From NCBI GenBank assembly GCA_024742695.1, contig JANSXY010000028.1, forward strand, positions 1-44,765: DNA of 44,765 nt, in the 5' to 3' direction. This DNA comes from Paracoccaceae bacterium. Lineage in GTDB: Bacteria; Pseudomonadota; Alphaproteobacteria; Rhodobacterales; Rhodobacteraceae. The translations under genes were made by a program, and so were the position numbers. Positions 23,514 through 32,837 of the stretch are shown here, one piece after another. Positions within the stretch are counted from its first letter, which is position 1. Every line of letters begins with the position of its first letter. The notes beneath the pieces are model-generated. The model was not told the DNA's origin, did not search any database, and saw only the letters and a program-made list of their open reading frames with translations.

Positions 23514-24503
23514 ATGCTCGCCTATGTGATCCGCCGTGTCGCCCAGTCGGTGCTGGTGCTGTTCGTCGTGGGGCTTGTCGCCTTCGCGATGTTCCGCTTC
23601 GTCGGCGACCCGGTGGACAACATGCTGGGACAGGAACGCACCCAGGCCGATATCGAGCGGCTGCGCGAGACGCTGGGCCTCGATCAACCGTTCCCGGTGC
23701 AGTACTGGCGGTTTCTCGGACAGGCCGCGCAGGGCAATTTCGGCCTGAGCTACCGCCAGGGCCGTCCGGTGGCCGACATCCTGATGGAACGGCTGCCCGC
23801 GACGCTGGAACTGGCCTTCGTGTCCGGCCTGCTGGCGCTTGTCGGCGGCATCGCGCTGGGGATCTTCACCGCGATCCGGCGACGCGGCGCGGCGGCGAAC
23901 GCGATCATGACGCTGTCGCTGATCGGCGTGTCGCTGCCCACCTTCCTGATCGGCATCCTGCTGATCTACCTGTTCTCGGTCGAGCTTGGCTGGCTGCCCT
24001 CCTTCGGGCGCGGCGAGGTCACCGGCCTCGGCGGCTGGTGGACGACCGGGTTCCTGACCCAGTCGGGGCTCAAGGCGCTGATCCTGCCGGCGATCACGCT
24101 GGGGCTTTACCAGATGACGCTGATCATGCGGCTGGTCCGTACCGAGATGCTGGAGGTGCTGCGCACCGATTACATCCGCTTCGCCCGCGCCCGCGGGCTG
24201 CGCGACCGCGCGATCAACTTCCACCACGCGCTGAAGAACACGCTGGTGCCGGTGATCACCATCACCGGGTTGCAGCTGGGGTCGATCATCGCCTTCGCGA
24301 TCATCACCGAGACGGTGTTCCAGTGGCCCGGCGTCGGCCTGCTGTTCATCAACGCGATCCAGTTCGTCGACATCCCGGTGATGGCCGCCTACCTGATGCT
24401 GATCTCGGTGATGTTCGTCGGCATCAACCTGATCGTCGACCTGCTCTATTTCGCGATCGATCCGCGGCTGCGCGTGGATCGCACGGCGGGGAGGGGCACA
24501 TGA
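23514..24503 (+). CDS. Peptide ABC transporter permease (DppB-like)
   Basis: The product is 329 residues with six transmembrane helices. It starts MLAYVIRRVAQSVLVLFVVG and contains FVGDPVDNMLGQERT and the EAA-type loop YIRFARARGLRDRAINFHHALKNT (coupling to the ATPases). The end has the VFQWPGVGLLFINAI segment typical for DppB/OppB. It overlaps the next permease by four bases. Confidence 0.95.
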   Translation: MLAYVIRRVAQSVLVLFVVGLVAFAMFRFVGDPVDNMLGQERTQADIERLRETLGLDQPFPVQYWRFLGQAAQGNFGLSYRQGRPVADILMERLPATLELAFVSGLLALVGGIALGIFTAIRRRGAAANAIMTLSLIGVSLPTFLIGILLIYLFSVELGWLPSFGRGEVTGLGGWWTTGFLTQSGLKALILPAITLGLYQMTLIMRLVRTEMLEVLRTDYIRFARARGLRDRAINFHHALKNTLVPVITITGLQLGSIIAFAIITETVFQWPGVGLLFINAIQFVDIPVMAAYLMLISVMFVGINLIVDLLYFAIDPRLRVDRTAGRGT

Positions 24504-25450
24504 CCGACGCGCGGCCCGCATCCGTGCCACCGCCGCCCGGCCGCCTGCGCCGGGCCTGGCAAAGCGATTTCCTGTGGTCGTTCCGGCGCGCGCCCGTGGC
24601 CATGGTGTCGTTCCTCGTCGTCACCGTGCTGGTGCTGGCCGCGGTCTTCGCGCCGCTCGTGGCCCCGCACGATCCTTTCAACCCGGCGACGCTGAACCTG
24701 ATGAACGGTTTCACGCCGCCCGGCCAGCCCAACGCGTTCACCGGCGAAAGCTTCTGGCTGGGCACCGACGACCAGGGCCGCGACGTGTTTTCAACCATTC
24801 TCTACGGGATGCGGATCTCGCTGTTCGTGGGCTTTTCGGCGGTGCTGCTGGCGATGGTGCTGGGGGTGCTGCTGGGCCTGCTCGCAGGCTACCTTGGCGG
24901 CTGGACCGAGACGGTCATCATGCGGGTGGCCGATGTGCAGCTGACCTTCCCCGCGATCCTCGTGGCGATGCTGATCTTCGGCATCGCCAAGGGGATCACC
25001 CCGCCGGAATACCGCGACCAGATGGCGATCTGGGTACTGATCCTGGCGATCGGCCTGTCGGACTGGGTGCAGTTCGCCCGCGTGGTGCGCGGCGCGACGC
25101 TGGTGGAGAAGAACAAGGAATACGTGCAGGCCGCCCGGCTGGTCGGGCGGTCGCCCTTCGCGATCATGACGCGCCACATCCTGCCCAACGTCCTGAACCC
25201 GGTGCTGGTTATCGCCACGATCTCGCTCGCGCTGGCGATCATCGCCGAGGCGACACTGTCGTTCCTCGGCGTCGGCGCGCCGCCGACCAAGCCCTCGCTC
25301 GGCACGCTGATCCGGATCGGGCAGGAATTCATGTTCTCGGGCGAATGGTGGATCCTGTTCTTCCCGGCGCTGACGCTGCTGGCGCTGGCGCTGTCGATCA
25401 ACCTGCTGGGCGACTGGCTGCGCGACGCGCTGAACCCGAGGCTGAGATGA
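24500..25450 (+). CDS. Peptide ABC transporter permease (DppC-like)
   Basis: The start is ATG 24500 in an ATGA overlap. The product is 316 residues. A cytosolic N-terminal segment of about 35 residues (Pro/Arg-rich) precedes the first helix, as usual for DppC/OppC. LGTDDQGRDVFSTILYGMRISL is the family hallmark, and YVQAARLVGRSPFAIMTRHILPN is the EAA loop. With DppB it forms the channel for the peptide ligand. Confidence 0.95.
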   Translation: MTDARPASVPPPPGRLRRAWQSDFLWSFRRAPVAMVSFLVVTVLVLAAVFAPLVAPHDPFNPATLNLMNGFTPPGQPNAFTGESFWLGTDDQGRDVFSTILYGMRISLFVGFSAVLLAMVLGVLLGLLAGYLGGWTETVIMRVADVQLTFPAILVAMLIFGIAKGITPPEYRDQMAIWVLILAIGLSDWVQFARVVRGATLVEKNKEYVQAARLVGRSPFAIMTRHILPNVLNPVLVIATISLALAIIAEATLSFLGVGAPPTKPSLGTLIRIGQEFMFSGEWWILFFPALTLLALALSINLLGDWLRDALNPRLR

Positions 25451-26442
25451 CGACCCCGGTCCTGTCCGTCCGCGACCTCGTCGTGGAAATCCCCACCCGC
25501 CGCGGCGTGTTGCGCCCGGTCGACCGGGTCAGTTTCGACATTGCCGCAGGCGAGATCCTCGGCGTGGTGGGCGAATCCGGGGCGGGCAAGTCGATGACCG
25601 GCAACGCGGTGATCGGGCTGCTGGACCCGCCGGCGCGGATCGCGCGGGGCGAGGTGCTGCTATCGGGCCAGCCGATCCAGAACATCGGGCGCGAGGCGCT
25701 CAGGCGGCTGCGCGGCAAGCGGATGGGGATGATCTTCCAGGATCCGCTGACCTCGCTGAACCCGCTGCTGACGGTGGGCGAACAGCTGACGGAAACGATC
25801 CTCGAACACATGCCGGTGGGCAATGCCGAGGCGCGGCGCCGCGCCATCGCCGCGCTCGAGGAGGTCGGCATCCCCGCCGCCGCGGCACGGATCGACAGCT
25901 ATCCGCACGAGTTTTCCGGCGGCATGCGGCAACGCGTGGTGATCGCGCTGGCGCTGTGCGCCGAACCCGACCTGGTGATCGCCGACGAGCCGACCACCGC
26001 GCTGGACGTCAGTGTGCAGGCGCAGATCGTGGCGCTGCTGAAGCGGCTGTGCCGGGAGCGCGGCGTGGCGGTGATGCTGGTCACCCACGACATGGGCGTG
26101 ATCGCCGAAGCCGCCGACCGCGTTGCGGTGATGTATGCCGGTCGCCTGGCCGAGATCGGCCCGGTGCGCGAGGTGCTGACAGCGGCGCGCCACCCCTATA
26201 CCGCCGGGCTGATGGCCTCGACCCCGCTGGCCGGCCACGGTCGGCGCCGGCTGCGGCAGATCCCCGGCGCGATGCCCCGGCTGGGCGCGCTGCCGCCGGG
26301 CTGCGCCTTCCATCCCCGCTGCGACCGGGCCGAGGCGCGCTGCCGGCAGGATCCGACGCCGCGGGTGGAGGATTGCGGCGGCCGCGCCGCCTGCTGGTTC
26401 CCGCTGGCGGCCCCGGCCGACCGGCAGGAGGCGGGGGCATGA
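25447..26442 (+). CDS. Peptide ABC transporter ATP-binding protein (DppD-like)
   Basis: The start is ATG 25447 in an ATGA overlap. The product is 331 residues. Walker A is GESGAGKS, the signature FSGGMRQR, Walker [14 protein letters not shown], and the H-loop VTHDM. The C-terminal oligopeptide-transporter extension has the Cys-containing [16 protein letters not shown] motif, which in this family can hold an iron-sulfur cluster. Confidence 0.95.
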   Translation: MTTPVLSVRDLVVEIPTRRGVLRPVDRVSFDIAAGEILGVVGESGAGKSMTGNAVIGLLDPPARIARGEVLLSGQPIQNIGREALRRLRGKRMGMIFQDPLTSLNPLLTVGEQLTETILEHMPVGNAEARRRAIAALEEVGIPAAAARIDSYPHEFSGGMRQRVVIALALCAEPDLVIADEPTTALDVSVQAQIVALLKRLCRERGVAVMLVTHDMGVIAEAADRVAVMYAGRLAEIGPVREVLTAARHPYTAGLMASTPLAGHGRRRLRQIPGAMPRLGALPPGCAFHPRCDRAEARCRQDPTPRVEDCGGRAACWFPLAAPADRQEAGA

Positions 26443-27404
26443 GCACGCTGGTCTCCGTCCGCGGGCTGACGCGGGTGTTCGACGTGTCGAAACCCTGGCT
26501 GAACCGGGTTCTGGAACGCCAGCCCAAGGCGCTGCTGACCGCCGTCTCGGACGTGTCGTTCGAGGTGGCGGAAAACAGCGTCTACGCGCTGGTGGGCGAA
26601 TCCGGCTCCGGCAAGTCGACGATCGGCAAGATCGTGGTGGGGCTGCTGCGGCCCTCGGGCGGGCAGGTGGAAATCGCGGGCGTCGACCTCGCGACCGAAA
26701 CCGACGGCGCGCGCACCGCGTCGATGCGCGCCGAGGTGCAGATGATCTTTCAGGATCCCTACGCCTCGCTCAATCCGCGCTGGCGGGTGCGCGACATCGT
26801 CAACGAACCGGTCCGGGCGCGGGGCGGCGAGACCGCCGGCCTGGCGGAACGGCTGCTGGAACAGGTCGGGCTGGCCGCCGAGGATGCCGACAGGTTCCCG
26901 CACGAATTCTCCGGCGGGCAGCGGCAGCGGATCTGCATCGCCCGGGCGCTGGCCTCCGGCCCGCGGCTGATCGTGTGCGACGAGCCGACCTCGGCGCTTG
27001 ACGTGTCGGTGCAGGCGCAGGTGCTCAACCTGATGTCGGACCTGCGCGAGGACCTGGGCCTGACCTACCTGTTCATCAGCCACGACCTGACCGTGGTGCA
27101 GCACATGGCCGACACGATCGGCGTGCTCTACCTCGGCCGGCTGGTCGAGGAGGCGCCGCGCGACCGGCTGTTCGAGGCGCCCAAGCATCCCTACACCCGG
27201 ATGCTGTTCGACGCCGCGCCGCGCATGGACGGTTTCGGGCGCGAGATCGACCCGCCGAAGGGCGAGATCCCCGATCCGATCAACCCGCCGTCGGGTTGCG
27301 CCTTTCATCCCCGCTGTCCGCTGGCGACCGAGCGCTGCAAGCGCGAACGGCCCGAGATGCGCACCCTCGGCGCCACCCGCGTGGCCTGCCACCTCGCGGA
27401 GTGA
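26439..27404 (+). CDS. Peptide ABC transporter ATP-binding protein (DppF-like)
   Basis: The start is ATG 26439 in an ATGA overlap. The product is 321 residues. Walker A is GESGSGKST, the signature FSGGQRQR, Walker B LIVCDEPTSALD and the H-loop FISHDL. The end contains [16 protein letters not shown] with Cys residues as in DppD. It pairs with DppD as the ATPase heterodimer and is the last gene of the operon, 43 bases from the convergent TRAP genes. Confidence 0.95.
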   Translation: MSTLVSVRGLTRVFDVSKPWLNRVLERQPKALLTAVSDVSFEVAENSVYALVGESGSGKSTIGKIVVGLLRPSGGQVEIAGVDLATETDGARTASMRAEVQMIFQDPYASLNPRWRVRDIVNEPVRARGGETAGLAERLLEQVGLAAEDADRFPHEFSGGQRQRICIARALASGPRLIVCDEPTSALDVSVQAQVLNLMSDLREDLGLTYLFISHDLTVVQHMADTIGVLYLGRLVEEAPRDRLFEAPKHPYTRMLFDAAPRMDGFGREIDPPKGEIPDPINPPSGCAFHPRCPLATERCKRERPEMRTLGATRVACHLAE

Positions 27405-27447
27405 CGCGGCGGGGCGACCGACCGCGCGCGGGCCGGAAGAACTGCGC

Positions 27448-28896
27448 TCAGTCGCCGTAGGCGACCGAGGGCAGCCAGGTCGTCAGCGCCGGGAAGTTGA
27501 AGACGATCAGCAGGCCGGTGAGCTGCAACAGGACGAAGGGAATGATCCCCCTGTAGATATGCCCCAGCGTCACCCCCGGCGGGCACACGCCCTTGAGGTA
27601 GAACAGCGCGAAGCCCACCGGCGGGGTCAGGAACGAGGTCTGCAGCGTGACCGCCACGAGGATCGCGAACCAGACCACCGCCGGGTCACGCACCTGGTCG
27701 AAGCCCGGCACGGCCAGGTCGAGCGCGTGGATGATCGGCAGCATCAAGGGCATGATGATGATCGTGATCTCGATCCAGTCCAGCAGGAAGCCCAGCAGGA
27801 AGACGATGAACAGGATGAAGGCCACCGTCATGTACGGATCCTCGAAGGCCGACAGCACCAGCCCCTCTACGATCTCGTCGCCGCCATAGCGGCGCAGCAC
27901 GAAGGCGAAGAAATTGGCGGCCAGGAAGATCCCGACGATGTAGCCGGTGGTGTTCAGCGTCGAGCGGCTGACCTCGCGCAGCACCTTGAGGTTGAACTTG
28001 CCGTTGACCGCGGCCAGCACCGTCGCGCCCAGTGCGCCGAGGCCCGAGGCCTCGGTCGGCGTGGCGAAGCCCGCGAAGATCGACCCCAGCACCAGCAGGA
28101 TCAGCAACAGCGGCGGCACCACCGCGATCAAGACGTCGCGCAGCGCCGCCCAGCCGACCTCCTCGGTCTTGTCCGGCGCCGGCATCGACCGCGGGCTGAC
28201 GAAGCCAAGAACCACGATGAAGGCGATATAGAGCGCGCCGAGGATCAGGCCCGGGAAGAACGCGCCCATGAACAGGTCGCCCAGCGAGATCGCCAGCTGG
28301 TCGGACATGATCACGAGCATGATCGAGGGCGGGATCAGGATACCCAGCGTCCCGGCTGAGGCGATGGTTCCGGTGGCGATCGGCTTGGAATAGTTCTGCG
28401 CCATCATCGCCGGCAACGCCATCACCCCAAGGAGCGTGACGGAGGCGCCGATCACCCCGGTCGAGGCGGCGAGGATGATGCCGATCAGCAGGACCGACAG
28501 CGACAGGCCGCCGCGCATCGTGCCGAAGACCCGCTGCATCGAGATCATCATCCGCTGCGCGACGCCCGACTGGTCGAGCATCAACCCCATGAAGATGAAC
28601 ATCGGCAGCGCCACCAGCACCGGGTTCTGCACGATATTGCCGAACAGCCGGCTGGAGAGCGCCTGCAGGCGCTGATAATCGATGCCGGTGCGATCGAACT
28701 CGATGATCCCGCGGAACTCCGACCGGAACGGATCGAGCGCGATCTCGGCGATCAGCGAGAAGATCAGGCTGACGCCGACCAGCGCGAAGGCCACCGGGAT
28801 GCCGCGGAACAGCAGGTAGATGAAGGTTCCGAACATCGCCATCACGGCGATCTCGTTCAGGGTCAGGTACTGACCCAGGAATTGCAGCACCGCCAT
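27448..28896 (-). CDS. TRAP transporter large permease (DctM family)
   Basis: The product is 482 residues with about twelve to thirteen transmembrane helices. It has LFRGIPVAFALVGVSLIFSL near the start, ASTGVIGASVTLLGVMALPAMM and the ATGTIASAGTLGILIPPSIMLV segment that carries the Na+-site signature of DctM/SiaM elevator domains. It uses a sodium gradient to import the ligand handed over by the binding protein. The gap to the small permease is six bases. Confidence 0.95.
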   Translation of the reverse strand: MAVLQFLGQYLTLNEIAVMAMFGTFIYLLFRGIPVAFALVGVSLIFSLIAEIALDPFRSEFRGIIEFDRTGIDYQRLQALSSRLFGNIVQNPVLVALPMFIFMGLMLDQSGVAQRMMISMQRVFGTMRGGLSLSVLLIGIILAASTGVIGASVTLLGVMALPAMMAQNYSKPIATGTIASAGTLGILIPPSIMLVIMSDQLAISLGDLFMGAFFPGLILGALYIAFIVVLGFVSPRSMPAPDKTEEVGWAALRDVLIAVVPPLLLILLVLGSIFAGFATPTEASGLGALGATVLAAVNGKFNLKVLREVSRSTLNTTGYIVGIFLAANFFAFVLRRYGGDEIVEGLVLSAFEDPYMTVAFILFIVFLLGFLLDWIEITIIIMPLMLPIIHALDLAVPGFDQVRDPAVVWFAILVAVTLQTSFLTPPVGFALFYLKGVCPPGVTLGHIYRGIIPFVLLQLTGLLIVFNFPALTTWLPSVAYGD

Positions 28897-28902
28897 CGTC
28901 CC

Positions 28903-29706
28903 CTACCCTTCCGTCCTAGCGCCGCGATCCATCCAGCGGGCGACGCCCAGCAGGGCGGCGGTCAGGACGACGGTGATCATGATGGTGTACTTCACCTCCT
29001 CGGCGCCGATCGCGACTTCGCCGAAGATCGGGTGGCGGGAAAGCTCGCGGTCGCTGACCTCGGCCGGCGTCGTCAGCCGCAACGCCCACCAGATCGCGTA
29101 ATAGGCGATCAGGTTGACCAGGAACATCGTCGAGGGCAGCGCCCACAGCAGCTGGCGCCACAGGACCGGCCGGGCGATCCGCGCCAGCTGGCGCACGTAG
29201 GCGGCCCAGGTCGCGATTGTGATGACGACGAAGGCGACGTTCATGAAGATCTTCAGGATCCAAAGGTTGTGCAGCCCGTTCGGGCTGGAGGATCCCTCAT
29301 CGATCTGGAGCGATTGCATCGCGTAGGGCAGCGTGATGTCCCAGCACAGGATCACGAAGGGCAGGAATAGCCAGACCAGCGCGAAGATCTCGATCCGCAC
29401 GCGTTTGCGATCGTTGAAGTTCTCGTGGAAGATGTCGACGCGGACATGGCTGTCGGTCGTCACCGCGTAGGCGATGGCGATCAGCGCCGAGCCGCCGTAA
29501 AGCCACCATTGCAGATCGTCGAGCCACGCCTGGTTTACCCCGCTGGAGCGCAGGATCACCTGCGCCACGATCGCGATCATCAGGATCGGAAAGGTCCAGG
29601 CCGCGATGTTGGACAGCGACACGACGAAACGGTCGCCGCGGTTGTGCGCCTCACGCCCCCGTTCGCCAGGATCGCTGAGCTGGATAAGCTCGTCGGTTTC
29701 TTGCAT
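28903..29706 (-). CDS. TRAP transporter small permease (DctQ family)
   Basis: The product is 267 residues, longer than the usual 160-220, with four to five hydrophobic segments starting around residue 32 and an extra loop between the middle helices that contains IDEGSSSPNGLHN. The family segment ALIAIAYAVTTDSHVRVDIF is present. Such long small subunits are typical of the alpha-keto-acid (TakPQM) class. It lies between the binding-protein and large-permease genes, 79 bases from the former across a strong hairpin. Confidence 0.9.
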   Translation of the reverse strand: MQETDELIQLSDPGERGREAHNRGDRFVVSLSNIAAWTFPILMIAIVAQVILRSSGVNQAWLDDLQWWLYGGSALIAIAYAVTTDSHVRVDIFHENFNDRKRVRIEIFALVWLFLPFVILCWDITLPYAMQSLQIDEGSSSPNGLHNLWILKIFMNVAFVVITIATWAAYVRQLARIARPVLWRQLLWALPSTMFLVNLIAYYAIWWALRLTTPAEVSDRELSRHPIFGEVAIGAEEVKYTIMITVVLTAALLGVARWMDRGARTEG

Positions 29707-29742
29707 GCCTCTCCCCCCGTCTCGCGCGACGCGACGACACGC

Positions 29743-29767
29743 GGGGCGCGCCGGTCAGGCGCGCCCC
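29743..29767 (-). promoter_or_regulatory. RNA hairpin between TRAP binding-protein and permease genes
   Basis: Perfect 10-bp stem GGGGCGCGCC/GGCGCGCCCC with a 5-base loop, 18 bases after the dctP stop on the minus strand. No U run follows on that strand, so it fits an mRNA-stabilising or partial-stop hairpin that keeps the binding protein in excess over the permease. Confidence 0.65.
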
Positions 29768-29785
29768 GGCTGATTTTCGGTCCGG

Positions 29786-30847
29786 TCAGCGGTTGGCGAC
29801 GCTGTTGTAGGGACGCGGCAGGTAGATGTTGTTGAACCAGGTCGAATAGCCGGCCCGGAACTCCTGCAGGTCGTTCCAGACCTCGGCGAAGAACGGGTCT
29901 TCGGCGGCAAGTTCGCCGGCGACCTCGAGCCACGCGGTTTCGAAGGCGTTCAGCTGCTCTTCGCTCCACTGCTTGATGGTTACGCCGTGTTCGTCGACAT
30001 TGGTGACCATCGCGGGCCAGTTCTTCGCCTCGCCCTCGGCGAAGTTGGTGGTGACGTTGGCGAGGCAGGCGATCTCGATCTGGTTCTGCGCGATCTCGTC
30101 AAGCTCTTCCCAGCGATCCTTGTTGATCAGCAGTTCGAACATCGTCGCCGGCTGGTGCCAGCCGGGGAAGTAGTTGTACTTGGCGATGTTGTAGAACCCG
30201 AGGTTGGCGTCGACGATCGGCATCGAGAATTCGGTCGCGTCGATCGCACCGCGCTCCAGCGCCGGGAAGATGTCGCCGCCGGCCAAGAGCGAGGTCGACA
30301 CGCCGAGCTTCTGCATCACCTCGGCGCCGAGGCCGAAGAAGCGCATGTTCAGGCCCTGAAGATCCTCGAGCGTGGCGATCTCGTTCTTGAACCAGCCCGA
30401 GGTTTCCGGCGCGTAGGTGCCGCACAGCAGAACCTTCACGTTATAGCCGTTGTCGTCGTACATCTGCTGGAAATAGCGCATGCCGTCGTCGTAAAGCATC
30501 CAGGCCAGCATCTCGCCCGGCTCCGGGCCGAACGGCACGGCGGCGAACAGGCCCGCCGCGTTCATCTTGCCCTGCCAGTAGCCCGACGTCGTGTAGGCGG
30601 CATCGACCGAGCCGTTCGACACGGCGTCGAGCGCCTCCAGCGTCGGCACCAGTTCGCCGGGATCGAAATGCTCGAACTCCACCTCGGTCGAGATCGAGTT
30701 GATCTTTTCGACGAAGTTGACCCCCGCGGTGCCGAGGATCGGCAGGTTCTTCCCGAAGGCCGAGGTCATCTCCAGCACTTCCTGGGCCTGCGCGCCGCCC
30801 GCGCCCAGCGCGACACAGGTGGCCATGGCGATCGTTTTGGTCTTCAT
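29786..30847 (-). CDS. TRAP transporter substrate-binding protein (TakP/DctP type, probable alpha-keto acid ligand)
   Basis: The product is 353 residues with a signal peptide of about 21 residues (cleavage near GGAQAQEV). The segment GGDIFPALERGAIDATEFSMP followed by LGFYNIAKYNYFPGWHQPA matches the TakP subfamily, whose Rhodobacter member binds pyruvate and other 2-oxo acids. GGGAGGAAG lies in front of the ATG. An inverted repeat at 30875-30890, just upstream of the ribosome binding site, may be an operator. It is the first gene of a three-gene operon. Confidence 0.9.
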   Translation of the reverse strand: MKTKTIAMATCVALGAGGAQAQEVLEMTSAFGKNLPILGTAGVNFVEKINSISTEVEFEHFDPGELVPTLEALDAVSNGSVDAAYTTSGYWQGKMNAAGLFAAVPFGPEPGEMLAWMLYDDGMRYFQQMYDDNGYNVKVLLCGTYAPETSGWFKNEIATLEDLQGLNMRFFGLGAEVMQKLGVSTSLLAGGDIFPALERGAIDATEFSMPIVDANLGFYNIAKYNYFPGWHQPATMFELLINKDRWEELDEIAQNQIEIACLANVTTNFAEGEAKNWPAMVTNVDEHGVTIKQWSEEQLNAFETAWLEVAGELAAEDPFFAEVWNDLQEFRAGYSTWFNNIYLPRPYNSVANR

Positions 30848-30874
30848 CGTCTTCCTCCCTGAACGATTATTTCA

Positions 30875-30890
30875 CTAAGGCGTTCCTTAG
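30875..30890. promoter_or_regulatory. Inverted repeat upstream of the TRAP operon (candidate operator)
   Basis: Perfect 6-bp arms CTAAGG/CCTTAG with a 4-base centre, in a locally AT-rich leader 28 bases before the dctP ATG. The position would suit a repressor. It could also form a weak RNA hairpin. No regulator gene is adjacent. Confidence 0.35.
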
Positions 30891-31014
30891 CAGCACGAAG
30901 CTTGTCTGGCTACACGGGCGGGCATCCGGGCGGGCATTTTCCGCCCCCGGCGCCGACACTGCCCGCGAATTCCGCGCCCGCACGGGGGCGCGGCGGAACG
31001 TTTCGGGATCCGCG

Positions 31015-32688
31015 TCAGCCGAAGACGCCCTGGCAGAACCAGCCGGGCGAGGTTTCGCCGCCGCGGGCATGGTAAAGCCACAACCGCTCGCCCGTCTCCG
31101 CCTCCACCCGCCAGTAATCGCGCGGGCCGGACCGCCAGGCGGGATCGTCGAGCCACCATTCCGGGGCGATCCGTTCCGGCCCGTCGGCGCGGGCGACGAC
31201 GATCTCGCGCCGGCGCCAGCGGAACCGCGCGGGCGGCGCGGGGCCGTCGGGCGCGGCGACCGGTTCGGGCGGGAAATGCACCAGCGGGCGCGCGAGGCCG
31301 CGGGCGGGCCAGGCCGCCGCCGGCTCCGACCAGGCCGCGGCCAGAACCTGCGCGGCCTTCTCGGGGATATGGCTGTCGGCGGGCGCGAGCCGGGTGATCG
31401 CCTCCATCCCCAGCCGCGCGCCCAGCCGCCCGACCAGGTCGTCGAGCGCGGTCGCCACGGCGCTGCCCGGCGCGTGGCGCTCCAGCGCCGCGGCGGCGGC
31501 CTCCAGGTGGCCACGGTGCTGGACCGGGTGCACCGGTTCGGTCGCCACCGCCTCGAGCCTGAGCGCATCGATGCCGAAACCGGGGTCGATCTCGGCCAGT
31601 TTCAGCATCAGCAAGGGGCGCAGCCGGTCGGGATCGGCGGCGGGGCGGGCGAGGCCGAAGTCCAGCACCTGGCGGCTGTGATCGGCGCGCAGGCAGGTCA
31701 GCCGCACCTGCCGGGCGCCGCGGCCCTGCGCGGCCAGCCGGTCGCACAGCGCCGGCAGCAGCCGGTCGAGCCCGGCCATGATGTCCTCGCCCAGCCCGAT
31801 CGGATCGGGCAGGCTGAGCCGGACGGCGAAGCGCGGCGCGGGCGCGCGCGGCGAGACCGGTTCGGGTTCCAGCCCCAGCGCCTGGTCAAGCCGGCGCAAC
31901 ACCCCGGCGCCGAAGCGCCGCGCCAGCGCCGCGCGCGGCAGGCCGAGAATGTCCTCGACCCGCCGAAGCCCAAGCCGGGCCAGCCCCGCCAGCGACGCCT
32001 CGTCGAGCCGCAGCGCGGCGAGCGGCAACGGCGCGAGCGCCTGGCGCAGCCGGCCGGGCGGCGCGATGCGCGCGGCCGGGGCGGCCGGGGCGGCCTGCGG
32101 CCGCGCCCCGGCGCTGCCGCCCTTCGTCCAGTGCCGTTTCGCCGCGCGCGACCGGGTCGCCCGCGCCTCCTGGTCGATCGCGTCGCCCGACCGGTGCGGC
32201 GCGTCGCCCTCCGGCGCGGCATGGCGGGCCAGCGCCCAGGCCCCGCCCGGCGTGTCGGCAATGCCGGCCTGCACGGTCAGGCCGAACCGCGCACAATCCC
32301 CCGCGACCTCGGCCAGCACCCCCTCCTCGCCGCCGAACAGATGCGCCGCGCCGGTCAGGTCGATCAGCAGCGCCGCGGACGGTTCCACCGCCACCCAGGG
32401 CGAAAACCGCCCGGCCCAGCGCGCCAGCGCGGCCAGGAACGCCGCCTCCGCCGCGGCATTGCGCGGCACCGTCGCGAGGGTCGGGCACATCGCGCGGGCG
32501 TCGCGCAGCGATTGCCCCGGCGTCAGCCCCGCCGCCTCGGCCGCCGCCGAGAGCGACACCAGCATCTGCCCCGCGGGCAGGTCGGTGACGGTGGCCAGCG
32601 GCCCCTCCGGCAGGCCACGGCGCAGCCGCGCCAGCCGTTCGGCGCCAAGCCGGGGAAACCACAACGACAGGATACGGCGGGCGGGCAT
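31015..32688 (-). CDS. imuB: ImuB-like inactive Y-family DNA polymerase homologue
   Basis: The product is 557 residues, typical for ImuB. The N-terminus [17 protein letters not shown] takes the place of the DMDAFF motif of active Y polymerases, and [18 protein letters not shown] takes the place of the SIDE motif, so the catalytic acids are absent. The helix-hairpin-helix part ([20 protein letters not shown]) and the family ending [20 protein letters not shown] to WFCQGVFG are present. ImuB acts as the hub that links ImuA, DnaE2 and the beta clamp in SOS mutagenesis. A LexA box lies seven bases upstream of the start, but no imuA or dnaE2 is adjacent. Confidence 0.9.
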   Translation of the reverse strand: MPARRILSLWFPRLGAERLARLRRGLPEGPLATVTDLPAGQMLVSLSAAAEAAGLTPGQSLRDARAMCPTLATVPRNAAAEAAFLAALARWAGRFSPWVAVEPSAALLIDLTGAAHLFGGEEGVLAEVAGDCARFGLTVQAGIADTPGGAWALARHAAPEGDAPHRSGDAIDQEARATRSRAAKRHWTKGGSAGARPQAAPAAPAARIAPPGRLRQALAPLPLAALRLDEASLAGLARLGLRRVEDILGLPRAALARRFGAGVLRRLDQALGLEPEPVSPRAPAPRFAVRLSLPDPIGLGEDIMAGLDRLLPALCDRLAAQGRGARQVRLTCLRADHSRQVLDFGLARPAADPDRLRPLLMLKLAEIDPGFGIDALRLEAVATEPVHPVQHRGHLEAAAAALERHAPGSAVATALDDLVGRLGARLGMEAITRLAPADSHIPEKAAQVLAAAWSEPAAAWPARGLARPLVHFPPEPVAAPDGPAPPARFRWRRREIVVARADGPERIAPEWWLDDPAWRSGPRDYWRVEAETGERLWLYHARGGETSPGWFCQGVFG

Positions 32689-32694
32689 CTGGAT

Positions 32695-32709
32695 GTTCTC
32701 TTTTCGTTC
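32695..32709. promoter_or_regulatory. LexA (SOS) box of imuB
   Basis: On the plus strand GTTC-TCTTTTC-GTTC matches exactly the direct-repeat SOS box GTTC-N7-GTTC known from Rhodobacter and other alphaproteobacteria. It sits directly upstream of the imuB ATG (32688) and would block transcription until DNA damage. Confidence 0.85.
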
Positions 32710-32837
32710 ACGGTACCGCCGGCACCCGGCGCTGTCGAGGGCCCCGGCGTCAAGACCGCGTGAGCCGCCGCGCGGCCTTGCATCGGCAAGGTCTTTCCCG
32801 CAGGCTCCCCGAAAATCGCGATCGAGGGAGGATTACC

